From positions 3,100,001 through 3,164,000 of the forward strand of contig NZ_CP066776.1 of the NCBI RefSeq assembly GCF_010681825.2: a stretch of DNA of 64,000 nucleotides, in the 5' to 3' direction. The notes below the pieces were generated by a model that had not been told where the DNA came from, searched no databases, and was given only the letters and a program-made list of their open reading frames with translations. Below are positions 25,138 through 34,244 of this stretch, piece after piece. The first letter of the stretch is position 1, and each line of letters begins with the position of its first letter. This DNA is from Sulfuriroseicoccus oceanibius. GTDB lineage: Bacteria > Verrucomicrobiota > Verrucomicrobiia > Verrucomicrobiales > SLCJ01. Both the position numbers and the translations under genes were made by a program.

Positions 25138-25905
25138 ATGTCCGATTCCACTCTCAACAAGACACCAGTCACCGTATTCGAATCTCCGGAAGCCGCAGCC
25201 AAAGCGCTTGCCGCTGAGTTTGCCGAACTGATCAAGTCCCGCGCTGCAGAAGGCAAGACCGCCGTGCTCGGACTCGCAACCGGCAGCACACCGCTTCCAT
25301 TCTACGCCGAGCTGATCCGCCTCCACAAAGAAGAGGGACTCAGCTTCGCCAATGTCGTCACCTTCAACCTCGACGAATACTCGGGCCTGCCACGTGAGCA
25401 CAAGGAGAGCTACTGGCACTTCATGCACGAGAACCTTTTCAACCACATCGACATCCCAGCGGAAAACGTGAACCTGCCATCGGGAACCGTCGCTGAAGCA
25501 GACGTGCCAGCACACTGCGATGAGTACGAGAAAGCCATCGTCGCCGCTGGTGGCATCGACTTCCAGATCCTCGGAATTGGCCGTACCGGTCACATCGGCT
25601 TCAACGAGCCAGGCTCGCCGAAAGACTCGCGCACCCGCGCCATCCACCTCGATGAGATCACCCGTCAGGACGCCGCTCCTGCCTTCGACGGAATCGACAA
25701 CGTGCCAACCTCCGCCATCACCATGGGCTGCGGCACCATCCTCGACGCCAAGAAGATCGTCCTCATGTCGTGGGGCGAAAAGAAAGCAGCGATCACCAAA
25801 GAAGCCGTCCAGGGACCAATCTCCGACCAGGTCTCCGCATCGTTCCTTCAGGAGCATCCGGACGCACGCTTCTTCGTCGACACCGCTGCAGCCAGCTTGC
25901 TGTAA
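25138..25905 (+). CDS. nagB: Glucosamine-6-phosphate deaminase
   Basis: NagB converts glucosamine-6-phosphate to fructose-6-phosphate and ammonia, the last step of amino-sugar use. The 255-residue protein has the phosphate loop LATGSTPLPFY (46-56), FNLDEYSGL (77-84) and the catalytic GIGRTGHIGFNEPGS (146-160) with His152 and Glu157. The residue corresponding to catalytic Asp141 of E. coli NagB appears to be Thr150, so it may differ kinetically. No nagA is in the window. A strong terminator follows. Confidence 0.9.
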   Translation: MSDSTLNKTPVTVFESPEAAAKALAAEFAELIKSRAAEGKTAVLGLATGSTPLPFYAELIRLHKEEGLSFANVVTFNLDEYSGLPREHKESYWHFMHENLFNHIDIPAENVNLPSGTVAEADVPAHCDEYEKAIVAAGGIDFQILGIGRTGHIGFNEPGSPKDSRTRAIHLDEITRQDAAPAFDGIDNVPTSAITMGCGTILDAKKIVLMSWGEKKAAITKEAVQGPISDQVSASFLQEHPDARFFVDTAAASLL

Positions 25906-25933
25906 GCGATAGCGACAGAGCAAATTCACAAAG

Positions 25934-25979
25934 CTCCGGGCAATCGGCCATCACGCCGGTTGTCCGGAGTTTTTTTTTC
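25934..25979 (+). terminator. Terminator of nagB
   Basis: A 15-bp stem (25934-25948 with 25955-25969, two G-U pairs), 6-base loop and nine T directly after it. Confidence 0.9.
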
Positions 25980-25982
25980 TCG

Positions 25983-26010
25983 AAGTAGCGGGTAGCCAGT
26001 AGAGAGTAGG
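25983..26010 (+). repeat. AGTAGC-type dispersed repeat, short copy
   Basis: The string AAGTAGCGGGTAGCCAGT-AGAGAGTAGG matches, with a few changes, the minus-strand copy in the rRNA spacer (17281-17330). It lies just after the nagB terminator. Confidence 0.5.
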
Positions 26011-26016
26011 ACGGGG

Positions 26017-26307
26017 CTATTTCCTTCGCATCCCATAGTTAGGATCTCGCTGATGGTGTCTGATGACCACTACCCGCACGAGATCAGCGCGGATCTCAAA
26101 CAAAACGTGGACGGGAAATCTCCTCAAATTGCGCCTTCTGAAACCGGAAGGATCGAAATACTGCCGCTCGGGATACTGAATCAGCTCGTCCAGCTCTTGG
26201 TTCAACTCCTCCCAAAAACGATCGGCGAGATCCTGCGAGATCTCCGCGTACCCCGCCTCGATTTGCCGGGCATCCCGCACAGCGAGAGGGTGAAATATGC
26301 AGTCCAT
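26017..26307 (-). CDS. RelE/ParE-family toxin
   Basis: A 96-residue basic protein with the ParE layout: helical N-terminal half (AVRDARQIEAGYAEISQDLADRFW) and beta-strand C-terminal half (RRNLRRFPVHVLFEIRADLVRVVVIRHHQRDP). The RRFPVHVLFE and HHQRDP stretches are close to the 'plasmid stabilisation system' group. Targets in this family are either gyrase or ribosome-bound mRNA, which the sequence does not settle. It follows its antitoxin by 16 bases. Confidence 0.8.
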   Translation of the reverse strand: MDCIFHPLAVRDARQIEAGYAEISQDLADRFWEELNQELDELIQYPERQYFDPSGFRRRNLRRFPVHVLFEIRADLVRVVVIRHHQRDPNYGMRRK

Positions 26308-26323
26308 CGTGACTCGGCCTCAG

Positions 26324-26530
26324 TCAATGCCCACAAGCACGGCTAAATTCCTCGCGGGAAAGCCCCCGAACGGAGCCCTCGTCGAGTTCATTTGCACGGC
26401 GACCTGCCTCATCGTCATCGACACTGTGATGAACCTCCCCCAGAGATCCGAGCAAGAAAGCAGCGAGTTCAGCCCGCTCCTCAAGAGTCAGATCTTCTGC
26501 AGCTTTGCGTAGTTCACCCAAATGAGCCAT
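26324..26530 (-). CDS. Antitoxin of the ParE-type pair
   Basis: A 68-residue acidic protein. Its N-terminus (LRKAAEDLTLEERAELAAFLLGSL) matches the short addiction-module antitoxins that pair with ParE/RelE-like toxins. It comes first in the pair, as expected, 16 bases ahead of the toxin. Confidence 0.75.
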   Translation of the reverse strand: MAHLGELRKAAEDLTLEERAELAAFLLGSLGEVHHSVDDDEAGRRANELDEGSVRGLSREEFSRACGH

Positions 26531-26580
26531 AGGCGTACATTACTACTTAGGTCACGTCCCGGCGAGCACGAAGCATCTCC

Positions 26581-27219
26581 TCACTTCCCCTGCCCGGCGA
26601 AGAAATCCGCCATCTCCTGTGGGGAGTGGAAAAGGTAGTCGGGCATGGCGCCTTCGAGAAGGCTGGCCGCATTGAAGCCCCAGGAAACCGCAGCAACGGG
26701 AACCTCCGCCTCATGCGCGGCCTCGATGTCGCGCAACTCGTCGCCGACGAACAACACCTCGTCGTGACTGAGCGAGTAGGTTTTCAAGATCGCGCGGATG
26801 TACTTCGCCTTGCCGAGCAGCTTACTCGCCGAGCTGACAAAATCGAAGTGGTGCAGATCGTGGACGCGGTTGAACCGATCGACATTCTCGGTCGAGTTCG
26901 ACGTCAAAATCCCGATGTGTTCTGTGTTGGCGTTGATCACATCCAGGGCGTCGCGGATCCCGTCGAATGGAGCAATCGACTCGATGCGCTCGGTGAGCAT
27001 GCGCTTGCCACGGGTCAGCAACTGCGGCACCCGCCAAGCCGGCACTTCGAGGAACTTGATGAACTGGACCAGATTCATCTGCTTGGCCTTGAGCAGATCG
27101 TCGTGGCTCAGTTTTTTGAACCCATACTCCTCAGAGAGTGTGTTCAGAATCACCAGAGTTTCGGGCATGGTATCCGCGATCGTTCCGTCGAAGTCGAAGA
27201 TAACGCAGCGATAACTCAT
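26581..27219 (-). CDS. HAD-superfamily hydrolase, phosphoglycolate phosphatase-like
   Basis: A 212-residue phosphatase from the ATG at 27219. HAD motif I is FDFDGTIADT at residues 8-17, motif II is LTSNST, a lysine is present in SKLLGKAKYI and motif IV is FVGDELRDIEAA. A four-helix cap lies between I and II, as in Gph. The family acts on small phosphate esters such as 2-phosphoglycolate or pyrophosphate; substrate cannot be read from the sequence. The frame stays open to 27327 but homology starts at MSYRCVIFDFDG. It stands alone. Confidence 0.85.
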   Translation of the reverse strand: MSYRCVIFDFDGTIADTMPETLVILNTLSEEYGFKKLSHDDLLKAKQMNLVQFIKFLEVPAWRVPQLLTRGKRMLTERIESIAPFDGIRDALDVINANTEHIGILTSNSTENVDRFNRVHDLHHFDFVSSASKLLGKAKYIRAILKTYSLSHDEVLFVGDELRDIEAAHEAEVPVAAVSWGFNAASLLEGAMPDYLFHSPQEMADFFAGQGK

Positions 27220-27367
27220 GAGTGATGGGGTCGAATCAAAAATGGCCTGCCCGGAGCGGCATCCGGCATCACCCATAGATGGGAATCCCTGCCCGTGCCA
27301 GCCCCGATTGAGGAAAGATGGCGGCAAATCCGCGTCTCGTCCATCAAGTTCGCATCAGAGCGATTGG

Positions 27368-28501
27368 CTACTTGATCTCGACCTCAAGCAGAGCGGTGGC
27401 GACTGACGTCGGATCCATGCGCTCATTGAGCGACTCCAGAATCGCGTCCTTGGTGCGCTCGACCGCCCCCTTGAACAACACCTCGCCGGCACCATTCTTC
27501 ACCACAACATCCTGATCCAGATCAACCAACGCATCGCTCAGCCGCAAGGTCACCTTGTCCACGTTTTCGGACTCCAACGTGATGGTCTGCCCCTCGACTT
27601 TCGCTTTCACCAGGTCGCCGGGCTCCGGTGTCTCATTGGCAAGCCAGGCGAAGCGTGTGTGTGTGACATTGTCCTGGTACCAGTTCAGGCGCTTCGGCCA
27701 CGTCTTGCGGGAATTCTCCGCCATCCATGGCAGTGCGCGTTTGCACTCCAAGTTCATCCAGTGCCCGAAGTCGGGATAAACAATGCACTCGTGCGGGAAG
27801 AAGCCTGGGTTCTCTTGCTCCAACTTATCGAGCATTTCTCCCCACTCGGCGGTGCGCAGGTGGCGCTCGTAGGCCACGTCCTTACCGCCACATTGGATGA
27901 TGAATGGCAAGTTGAGCAAATTGTCCGGCTTGGCGTCGCCCGGATGACCGGCCATCATTGCCGCCCCGGCCCAACGGTCCGCCATGCGTGGAGCCAACTG
28001 GTAGAGTCCGTCGCCACCGGCGGAATAGCCAAGGATATAAACCCTCTCTGGGTTCACTCCTTTGAACGCCACAAAATCCTCAATCAGCTGGTCGAACATC
28101 GGGTCAATGTGCGACTGGTGCCACAGGTCCCACGTGTTGGTCGGCGCCCGTGGCGCGACATAAATCCCCTCCTCCGGCTGGTACAGATCGATCTGATTCT
28201 GCCACTGCCGGTCGTTCACCGGAGCAGGCGCGCCACCACCACCGTGCAGCGAAATGTAAAGACTGTGCCCGCCGGCAGGCTCCTCGCCGAATGTCTTGTA
28301 CTCGTAGCGCATCACCAAATCGCCGAGAGTCACTCGCTTGGCATCGAACTCAGCCTTGCGCTCGGCTTTCACTTTCGCCATTTGGGCGTCCGCTGCATTG
28401 GCAATCAATTGCTCGGCTGCAGCTTGGTTCAACGATTCGGCGGCAGCCGGCACAGCCAGCACGCATGCGGCCAGCACCGGAGAAAGGAGTCGGTGGATCA
28501 T
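27368..28501 (-). CDS. Secreted alpha/beta-hydrolase (esterase or peptidase type)
   Basis: A 377-residue exported protein; the signal peptide ends near PAAAES. The hydrolase core has an oxyanion region SLHGGGG, the nucleophile in GYSAGGDGLY and a late histidine in PDFGHWMN, with an aspartate likely in CGGKDVAYE. Residues 305-377 form a separate beta-rich domain (VKAKVEGQTITLESENVDKVTLRLSD). This resembles the poly(hydroxyalkanoate)-depolymerase/feruloyl-esterase-like group. The substrate is unknown; an esterase acting on plant or algal polymers is one guess. Confidence 0.7.
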   Translation of the reverse strand: MIHRLLSPVLAACVLAVPAAAESLNQAAAEQLIANAADAQMAKVKAERKAEFDAKRVTLGDLVMRYEYKTFGEEPAGGHSLYISLHGGGGAPAPVNDRQWQNQIDLYQPEEGIYVAPRAPTNTWDLWHQSHIDPMFDQLIEDFVAFKGVNPERVYILGYSAGGDGLYQLAPRMADRWAGAAMMAGHPGDAKPDNLLNLPFIIQCGGKDVAYERHLRTAEWGEMLDKLEQENPGFFPHECIVYPDFGHWMNLECKRALPWMAENSRKTWPKRLNWYQDNVTHTRFAWLANETPEPGDLVKAKVEGQTITLESENVDKVTLRLSDALVDLDQDVVVKNGAGEVLFKGAVERTKDAILESLNERMDPTSVATALLEVEIK

Positions 28502-28570
28502 AGGAGGAGGTTAGAATGGTGTTGAGGTTCCGCGGATAGCGTCACTCGGTGTGGCTCTTGTCCACTGGAT

Positions 28571-29224
28571 CTATGCCAACTCAGGGCAAATGCACGACAG
28601 TGGTTGATCGGCCATTCCAGGTTCAGCGATCACGGCCTGCAAAATTAGCAACGATGCCACCGCGTCGTAAAGCGCGTCGTGCCATTTCAACCCTGGGCAC
28701 ATCCGCGACAGCTCGTCTTCCATCCCCAAAAGCTGGACCAAGTCCCCCAACCGGTGACTCTCGGCATCCGGCAACACCTTGCGCGCCAGCCACAGCGTAT
28801 CCACCCACGGACCGAACCCGTGACCGGGGAACGCACGCAGGTAACGTTTTTCAGTGGGAGCTCCATGAGCCACGACCACCGCGCCGCCGAGTCGCCGCTG
28901 CAACTCCGGCCACAGTTCCCCGAGCATCGGAGCATCCTCTACGGTCTCCGGCCCGATCCCGTGCACGCGTTGCGCGGTCCACGCCACTTCATGTCCGGGT
29001 TTAATGAACGATCGGAAGAAGCTCTCGGTGTCGATCTCGCTTCCCAGCATCGACGCCATGCCAATCTGGACCGGGGCATCCGTCATCCCGCGTGCAGCAC
29101 CCGCCGCTTCGAAATCGATCGCAACAAATGGCACCTTCCCCAAAGGAAGGGAAGCCGGTGCATGGGCATAGCTGGAATTCTTCACGGGCATGATGAGCTG
29201 AAACTTGGGCGCACCGTGCCTCAT
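28571..29224 (-). CDS. DEDDh 3'-5' exonuclease (DnaQ/RNase T family)
   Basis: About 217 residues from the ATG at 29224, which has AGGA eight bases before it; an ATG at 29191 (MPVKNSSY) is the other choice. The catalytic residues are visible: D and E in AIDFEAAG (Exo I), the region VVAHGAPTEKRYL with a probable Exo II acid missing its usual position (A-H-G-A-P-T-E where N/D is typical), and HDALYDAV (Exo III, His and Asp). The protein is probably a repair or RNA-trimming exonuclease rather than the replicase proofreader. It is divergent from the TPR protein gene at 29459. Confidence 0.7.
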   Translation of the reverse strand: MRHGAPKFQLIMPVKNSSYAHAPASLPLGKVPFVAIDFEAAGAARGMTDAPVQIGMASMLGSEIDTESFFRSFIKPGHEVAWTAQRVHGIGPETVEDAPMLGELWPELQRRLGGAVVVAHGAPTEKRYLRAFPGHGFGPWVDTLWLARKVLPDAESHRLGDLVQLLGMEDELSRMCPGLKWHDALYDAVASLLILQAVIAEPGMADQPLSCICPELA

Positions 29225-29458
29225 CGTTCCTGTGATGGAAAGCAGGATCTGGCACAAGATCGCACCAGACAGACACCCGCTCTCCAGCTCGCACGCGGGA
29301 TTGCTTGGCTCCGTGCGGCAATTCCTGCCAGCAGCAACGCCTTGCTTGACGAATCGCCACCATCCCCGCACATTGCCGACCGCGACACCCAGATCGCCGG
29401 CTCTCATTTCCAACGAATTGGAAGCCAACGATCCAGCCAAGCCAATCGTTCATCGACC

Positions 29459-31672
29459 ATGCCCCCAGTCCGATCATTTCCCCACTCCACATTCATTCGC
29501 TCACTGGCAGCCGTCGCTTTTGCGCTGATCATCGCGTGGATTGGAACCACCGGCAATGCCAGTGCCCAGCGTCAGGAAGATCCGGGGCAGCTTTTCCTTG
29601 GCGCGTTCATGCGTTTGCAGAATGCGGAGAAGTTCGAAGCCGACGGCAATTTGTTCGAAGCCTACGGTGAATACCGCCGCGCCACATTGATTTACGACCA
29701 GATCGCCAACCAACACCCGACCTGGAAACCCAACATCATCTCCCACCGTCGCGTCAGCATCCGTCGCAAGATGAATGAGATCGCCAACGCGATGGACAAA
29801 TCCGAGCAGGATAATTTCCAGCGCAACCTGGCCGAAGCAGCTAAACCCAACGCAGACGAGGGTCGCCAAGCGCAACGCCCGACCACTGCCGACAACCGCC
29901 GAGCCGTGCCATCCACCACCGGCGTGCGCCCACCGACCAACAACCGTCGACAGCCCAGCCGCCAGCGCAATGAAATGGAGGCCAACCTGCGCCAGCGCAT
30001 TCAAACCTTGGAAAAGATGGTCGTCGACTCGACCAAGGAGAAGACCAACATGCAGGCGATCATCGCGAAATCGCGAGACGCCCGCAAACTCGCCGAGTAC
30101 GAGTTGAACCAGAAGAAGCAAGAGCTCGCCGAGATGCAGAGCAAACTCGCCGCTGCCGAGGAGTCGAAGATCAACCAGTCACTCGAAGCCCAGCGCAAGG
30201 TCACCGACGCCGAGGCCGCGGTAAGCAAGGTCGAGCAAAAGTACAAAAAGCAGCTCGCCGACCTGCAACACCAAGTCGCCAAACTCGAAGGCCAGCTCAC
30301 CGAGTCACGCCAGCGTGAGGCCAAAACCGCAGCCATGGTCACCGAGCTCACCACCAAACTCGCCGAGGCGAACCAAGTCATCACCGGGTTGCGTGGCGAA
30401 GTCGCCAGCATCACCCGCGAACGCGACGAACTCGTCGTTCTCCTCAAGGCCGGCAATCAGGACGCAGTCAACAAAGCCACCGCGCTGCGCAAACAAGAAC
30501 TCGAGAAAGAACTCAAGGATGCGCTGGAACAAATTGCCAAGCTCAAGGAAAGCGCTGCCAACAACGAGGAAATCAACAAGAAGGAAATCGACCGGCTCCG
30601 CACCCAGGTCGCGTCTCTGGAAAAAGACCTGCAGTCCGTGCGCGATGAAAATGTCGCGTTCAAATCCGAGATCGACTCGCTGCGCAAACGGTTGGCCCTG
30701 ACCGAAACCCAGCTCGCCGAGGCCGCACCGTCGCTCGACAACGATGCACTCATCGAGGAGAACAAAACGCTGCGGCAGATCGTGCGCAACCAGTTGCAAG
30801 CCCAGGCTTGGAGAACCCGCACCAAGCGTTTGATCCAAACCGAACTCGCCCGCTTGGAGATCGGCTCACGTTCACTGATGCGCCTGCTCGACCGCATGGA
30901 GGGCAAAGACGTCGTCACTCCTGCCCAGCTCGAAAAGATCAACGACCCGTACATTCAAGCCGCGGGTCGACGCAGCGGACTCAGCGGCGCGTACTTCGGC
31001 GGCGCCGAGGCAGGCTCGCAGCTCAATGACCCGGATGCGCAGGCCGCTCTGGACGAGAGCATGAAGAGCCCGGAAATGGCACTCGCAGACGACTACTTCC
31101 GCGAGCAAGTGGAAAGCATGTCCCACTCTGCCGCCCAGGATTTCTCCAGTGGTAAGTTTGATTCCGCGGCCCGCACCTACCAGCTCATCGTGGAAGCCGA
31201 ACCAAACGACGTCCGCATGCGCTGCAACCTCGGCGTCTGCCTCCTCAAAAACGGCGACTATCAGGAATCTGCCGCTCAGTTCGAAGAAGCCATCCACATG
31301 GACGACACCGACCCCTTCCCTCATTACATGCGTGGACTCGCCCAATGGAAGCTCGGCGAGCACAAGCAGTCCGCCGCCTCGCTCACCCGCAGTTTGGAAC
31401 TCGATCCATCCCAGCACAGCGCGCTCAACCTACTCGGCGTCGTCGCCATGGAACAGAAGCTCTTCGCCGACTCCGACCGCGCGTTCACCAAAGCGATCAA
31501 GCTGCGCAATACTTACGCCGAAGCACATCGTAACCTGGCAGTGCTTTTGTCCAAACCTGGCTACGCCGATCCGGTGCGCTCGCTTGAGCACTACCGAGAG
31601 GCGCTGAAGCACGGCGCTCCGCGCAACGAAACGCTGGAAGACTTCCTGCGCTACAATGACGTGGAGCTCTAA
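29459..31672 (+). CDS. Exported coiled-coil and TPR protein of unknown function
   Basis: About 737 residues from the ATG at 29459. A signal peptide or anchor (residues 10-35, ending near ASAQ) is followed by a helical region, a polar P/R/Q-rich linker (about 130-175), a long coiled coil (about 175-425, rich in K, E, A, L and Q) and three or four TPR motifs at the C-terminus (for example NLGVCLLKNGDYQESAAQFEEAI and NLLGVVAMEQKLFADSDRAFTKAI). The layout suggests a periplasmic scaffold, a little like the YbgF/CpoB proteins of the Tol system but much longer. Earlier codons in the frame are antisense to the exonuclease gene and were left out. Confidence 0.6.
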   Translation: MPPVRSFPHSTFIRSLAAVAFALIIAWIGTTGNASAQRQEDPGQLFLGAFMRLQNAEKFEADGNLFEAYGEYRRATLIYDQIANQHPTWKPNIISHRRVSIRRKMNEIANAMDKSEQDNFQRNLAEAAKPNADEGRQAQRPTTADNRRAVPSTTGVRPPTNNRRQPSRQRNEMEANLRQRIQTLEKMVVDSTKEKTNMQAIIAKSRDARKLAEYELNQKKQELAEMQSKLAAAEESKINQSLEAQRKVTDAEAAVSKVEQKYKKQLADLQHQVAKLEGQLTESRQREAKTAAMVTELTTKLAEANQVITGLRGEVASITRERDELVVLLKAGNQDAVNKATALRKQELEKELKDALEQIAKLKESAANNEEINKKEIDRLRTQVASLEKDLQSVRDENVAFKSEIDSLRKRLALTETQLAEAAPSLDNDALIEENKTLRQIVRNQLQAQAWRTRTKRLIQTELARLEIGSRSLMRLLDRMEGKDVVTPAQLEKINDPYIQAAGRRSGLSGAYFGGAEAGSQLNDPDAQAALDESMKSPEMALADDYFREQVESMSHSAAQDFSSGKFDSAARTYQLIVEAEPNDVRMRCNLGVCLLKNGDYQESAAQFEEAIHMDDTDPFPHYMRGLAQWKLGEHKQSAASLTRSLELDPSQHSALNLLGVVAMEQKLFADSDRAFTKAIKLRNTYAEAHRNLAVLLSKPGYADPVRSLEHYREALKHGAPRNETLEDFLRYNDVEL

Positions 31673-31710
31673 ATCACTCGCCGGCCGCTCAGCCAGCCAC
31701 CGGCTCTAGG

Positions 31711-33126
31711 CTACTTGCCGATACAGAACGACGAGAAGATTTTGCCGAGCACGTCCTCGGCATCGAGCTTCCCGACCACCTCGCCCGCTGCGTTCAACGC
31801 GGCGCGCAAATGCTCGGCGACGAACTCGGGTTCTTCGCCTAGATCGATGAGCGCACGGGCACTCGCCAGCTCGGATGAGACCAACTGCAAGCAGTCGCGG
31901 TGGCGGGCGTTGATCGCAACCGGAGTTGCGTCCAATGCCGACGCACTGGTGGTGACCTCGCGCTTGATCGCCGCGATCAATGGTTCAACACCGTCCACCT
32001 CAGTGCAGGAAATCCGCACGGCATCCTCGCCGAATGCGTCCCATCCATCAGCCACGCCCAAGTCGGATTTGTTCAACGCGACGAGATGATGCTTCACACT
32101 CTCGGGCACCTGCACGCGCTCCTGCTCTGAGAGCGGCACGCTTCCGTCGAGCAACTCGACCACGAGATCGGCCGATGCCAATGCCTTGCCGGTGCGCTGA
32201 ATCCCTTCGTGCTCGATTTCATCGCCACTGCTGCGCAGGCCTGCGGTGTCGATCAAGCGCACCGGCACACCGCCCAGGTTGACCACCTCTTCCACGGTGT
32301 CGCGCGTCGTGCCCGCCACATCACTCACGATCGCACGATCGTAGCCCAGCAGTACGTTGAGCAAACTCGACTTTCCTACATTCGGGGCACCAGCGAAAAC
32401 CAAGCGCAAGCCGTGACGCAGAATCCGTCCGCGCTCGTGCGTCTCAAGCAGACCGGAGGTCGTGTCACGCAATCGGTCGATCCGAGAAATCAATGCCGAG
32501 CGCGTATCGGGGTCGATGTCTTCGTCCGGGAAATCAATATAGGCTTCGACATGAGCCAACACACCGAGCAGGTCATCCTGCATGGCGGTGATCCGACTTC
32601 CCAAGCCACCGTCGAGTTGTTGGTGCGCCGCACGCAACGCGAGATCCGTCTGCGCTTCAATCAGATCCATCACGGCCTCCGCCTGCGTCAGGTCCAGCTT
32701 TCCATTCACGAATGCCCGCTGTGAAAACTCACCAGGCCCCGCGGCCTTCGCCCCCGCCTCCAAAAGAGCCTCTAGTAACCGCTGGGTCACCAAAACACCG
32801 CCGTGCCCGGCAATTTCCACCACATTCTCGCCCGTAAAGCTCGCCGGCCCGTCGAAACGTGTCAGCAACACTTGGTCGATCAAGGTCTCGCTACCATCCG
32901 CCCGCACAATCCGCCCGAGCGTCGCGCGCCGCGCCGGAATCTCCGCCACCGATTGCGCCCCACGCCACACTTTGTCCACCACACCAAACGCGTCCGCCCC
33001 CGACACACGGATCAACGAAACCGCACCACGCCCGACCGGCGAAGCAATCGCGGCAATCGTCGCATCGCCGGCAACTCCGGACATCAAGGACTGGGAAGCA
33101 TCGGTGGTGACGGGTGAATTCTGCAT
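31711..33126 (-). CDS. mnmE: tRNA modification GTPase MnmE
   Basis: MnmE works with MnmG to place the carboxymethylaminomethyl group on U34 of certain tRNAs. The 471 residues show the N-terminal tetrahydrofolate-binding domain (ATIAAIASPVGRGAVSLIRVSG), a helical domain carrying an inserted G domain (GAPNVGKSS, DVAGTTRDT, DTAGLR, NKSD) and the C-terminal CIGK motif needed for modification. It is convergent with the TPR gene and divergent from the prenyl synthase gene. No mnmG is in view. Confidence 0.95.
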   Translation of the reverse strand: MQNSPVTTDASQSLMSGVAGDATIAAIASPVGRGAVSLIRVSGADAFGVVDKVWRGAQSVAEIPARRATLGRIVRADGSETLIDQVLLTRFDGPASFTGENVVEIAGHGGVLVTQRLLEALLEAGAKAAGPGEFSQRAFVNGKLDLTQAEAVMDLIEAQTDLALRAAHQQLDGGLGSRITAMQDDLLGVLAHVEAYIDFPDEDIDPDTRSALISRIDRLRDTTSGLLETHERGRILRHGLRLVFAGAPNVGKSSLLNVLLGYDRAIVSDVAGTTRDTVEEVVNLGGVPVRLIDTAGLRSSGDEIEHEGIQRTGKALASADLVVELLDGSVPLSEQERVQVPESVKHHLVALNKSDLGVADGWDAFGEDAVRISCTEVDGVEPLIAAIKREVTTSASALDATPVAINARHRDCLQLVSSELASARALIDLGEEPEFVAEHLRAALNAAGEVVGKLDAEDVLGKIFSSFCIGK

Positions 33127-33302
33127 AATCGTTGGTATAAGCTACCATTCTCTAGCCTGTGTCGCTCCTCTGCGCAACACAACGCACACCACCTGTCGCT
33201 CGGGCGATAGCCGATATTCACCGTTGAGCATTCGCCGGTGGAACGCTAAGCTCCCACGACTTTCACCGCCGACCAGCGGACTAACGGATCAAACACTCCA
33301 GC

Positions 33303-34205
33303 ATGAGCGCATCAGCATTTAACCTCAAAGACTACCTGGCATCCCACACCCGCAAAGTGGAGCAGGCCTTGAACAAGAACCTCCCAACCAAGCGCACGTC
33401 ACCGGCGGTTTTGCACGAAGCGATGCGCCACTCCATGTTTGCCGGCGGCAAGCGCCTGCGCCCGATCCTGGCATTGGCTGCGGCCGAGGCTTGCGGCGGC
33501 AAGATCGAAGATGCCCTGCTTCCAGCCTGTGCCGTCGAGTGCATCCACACCTACTCGCTAATCCACGACGACCTGCCATGCATGGACGACGACGACATGC
33601 GCCGCGGCGTGCCGACCTGCCACGTGGTCTATGGCGAAGCGAACGCATTGCTCGCAGGCGACGCACTGGCGGCGCTCGCCTTTGAACTCATCGCCCAGCA
33701 TCCGGGCACGGAAAACTACAGCACCGCCGCCATGGTGAGCGAACTTGCCCACACCTCGGGCAGCCGCTGGCTGATCGGCGGCCAGGTGCTCGATCTGGAA
33801 TGCGAAGGTGATCCATCCAAGGTCAATGCCGCCCGTCTCAAGCAGATCCACTTGGCCAAGACGTCCGCACTTCTCACCACGTCGCTGCGCCTCGGCGCTA
33901 TGGCAGCCAACGCATCGACGCGCGAGCTCGAAGCTCTCACTGAGTTCGGTCAGGCCACCGGGCTCGCATTCCAGATCATCGACGACATCCTCGACGCCAC
34001 CCAGTCGTCGGAAAAACTCGGCAAAACCGCAGGCAAAGACGCGGCTACCGGCAAGGCCACCTACCCAGCCATCCACGGTATGGAGAAATCCAAGAAGGAA
34101 GCCGCCCGCCTGACCCGCAAGGCACTCGACGCTCTGATCGTCTTTAAAGAAAAAGGCACCGCGCTCGACCACATCGGACGCTATCTCTTGGACCGCGATT
34201 ATTAA
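33303..34205 (+). CDS. ispA: Short-chain polyprenyl diphosphate synthase (farnesyl type)
   Basis: A 300-residue trans-prenyltransferase that builds farnesyl or geranylgeranyl diphosphate from isopentenyl units. The first aspartate-rich motif is DDLPCMDDDD (89-98), preceded by GGKRLRPIL, and the second is the DDILD near residue 226. The four-residue DDxxxxD spacing is the bacterial FPP synthase type. The gene starts an operon-like run, with a secreted protein gene 39 bases downstream. Chain length cannot be fixed by eye. Confidence 0.9.
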   Translation: MSASAFNLKDYLASHTRKVEQALNKNLPTKRTSPAVLHEAMRHSMFAGGKRLRPILALAAAEACGGKIEDALLPACAVECIHTYSLIHDDLPCMDDDDMRRGVPTCHVVYGEANALLAGDALAALAFELIAQHPGTENYSTAAMVSELAHTSGSRWLIGGQVLDLECEGDPSKVNAARLKQIHLAKTSALLTTSLRLGAMAANASTRELEALTEFGQATGLAFQIIDDILDATQSSEKLGKTAGKDAATGKATYPAIHGMEKSKKEAARLTRKALDALIVFKEKGTALDHIGRYLLDRDY

Positions 34206-34244
34206 TCGCCGTACGCCAAGCTTCACCAAAACCTCCTCCCCCTC

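Noticed and set aside
25033-25929. N-terminal extension of hisD of about 300 codons
   Set aside because: It is antisense to nagB, and HisD homology starts exactly at the ATG at 25032.
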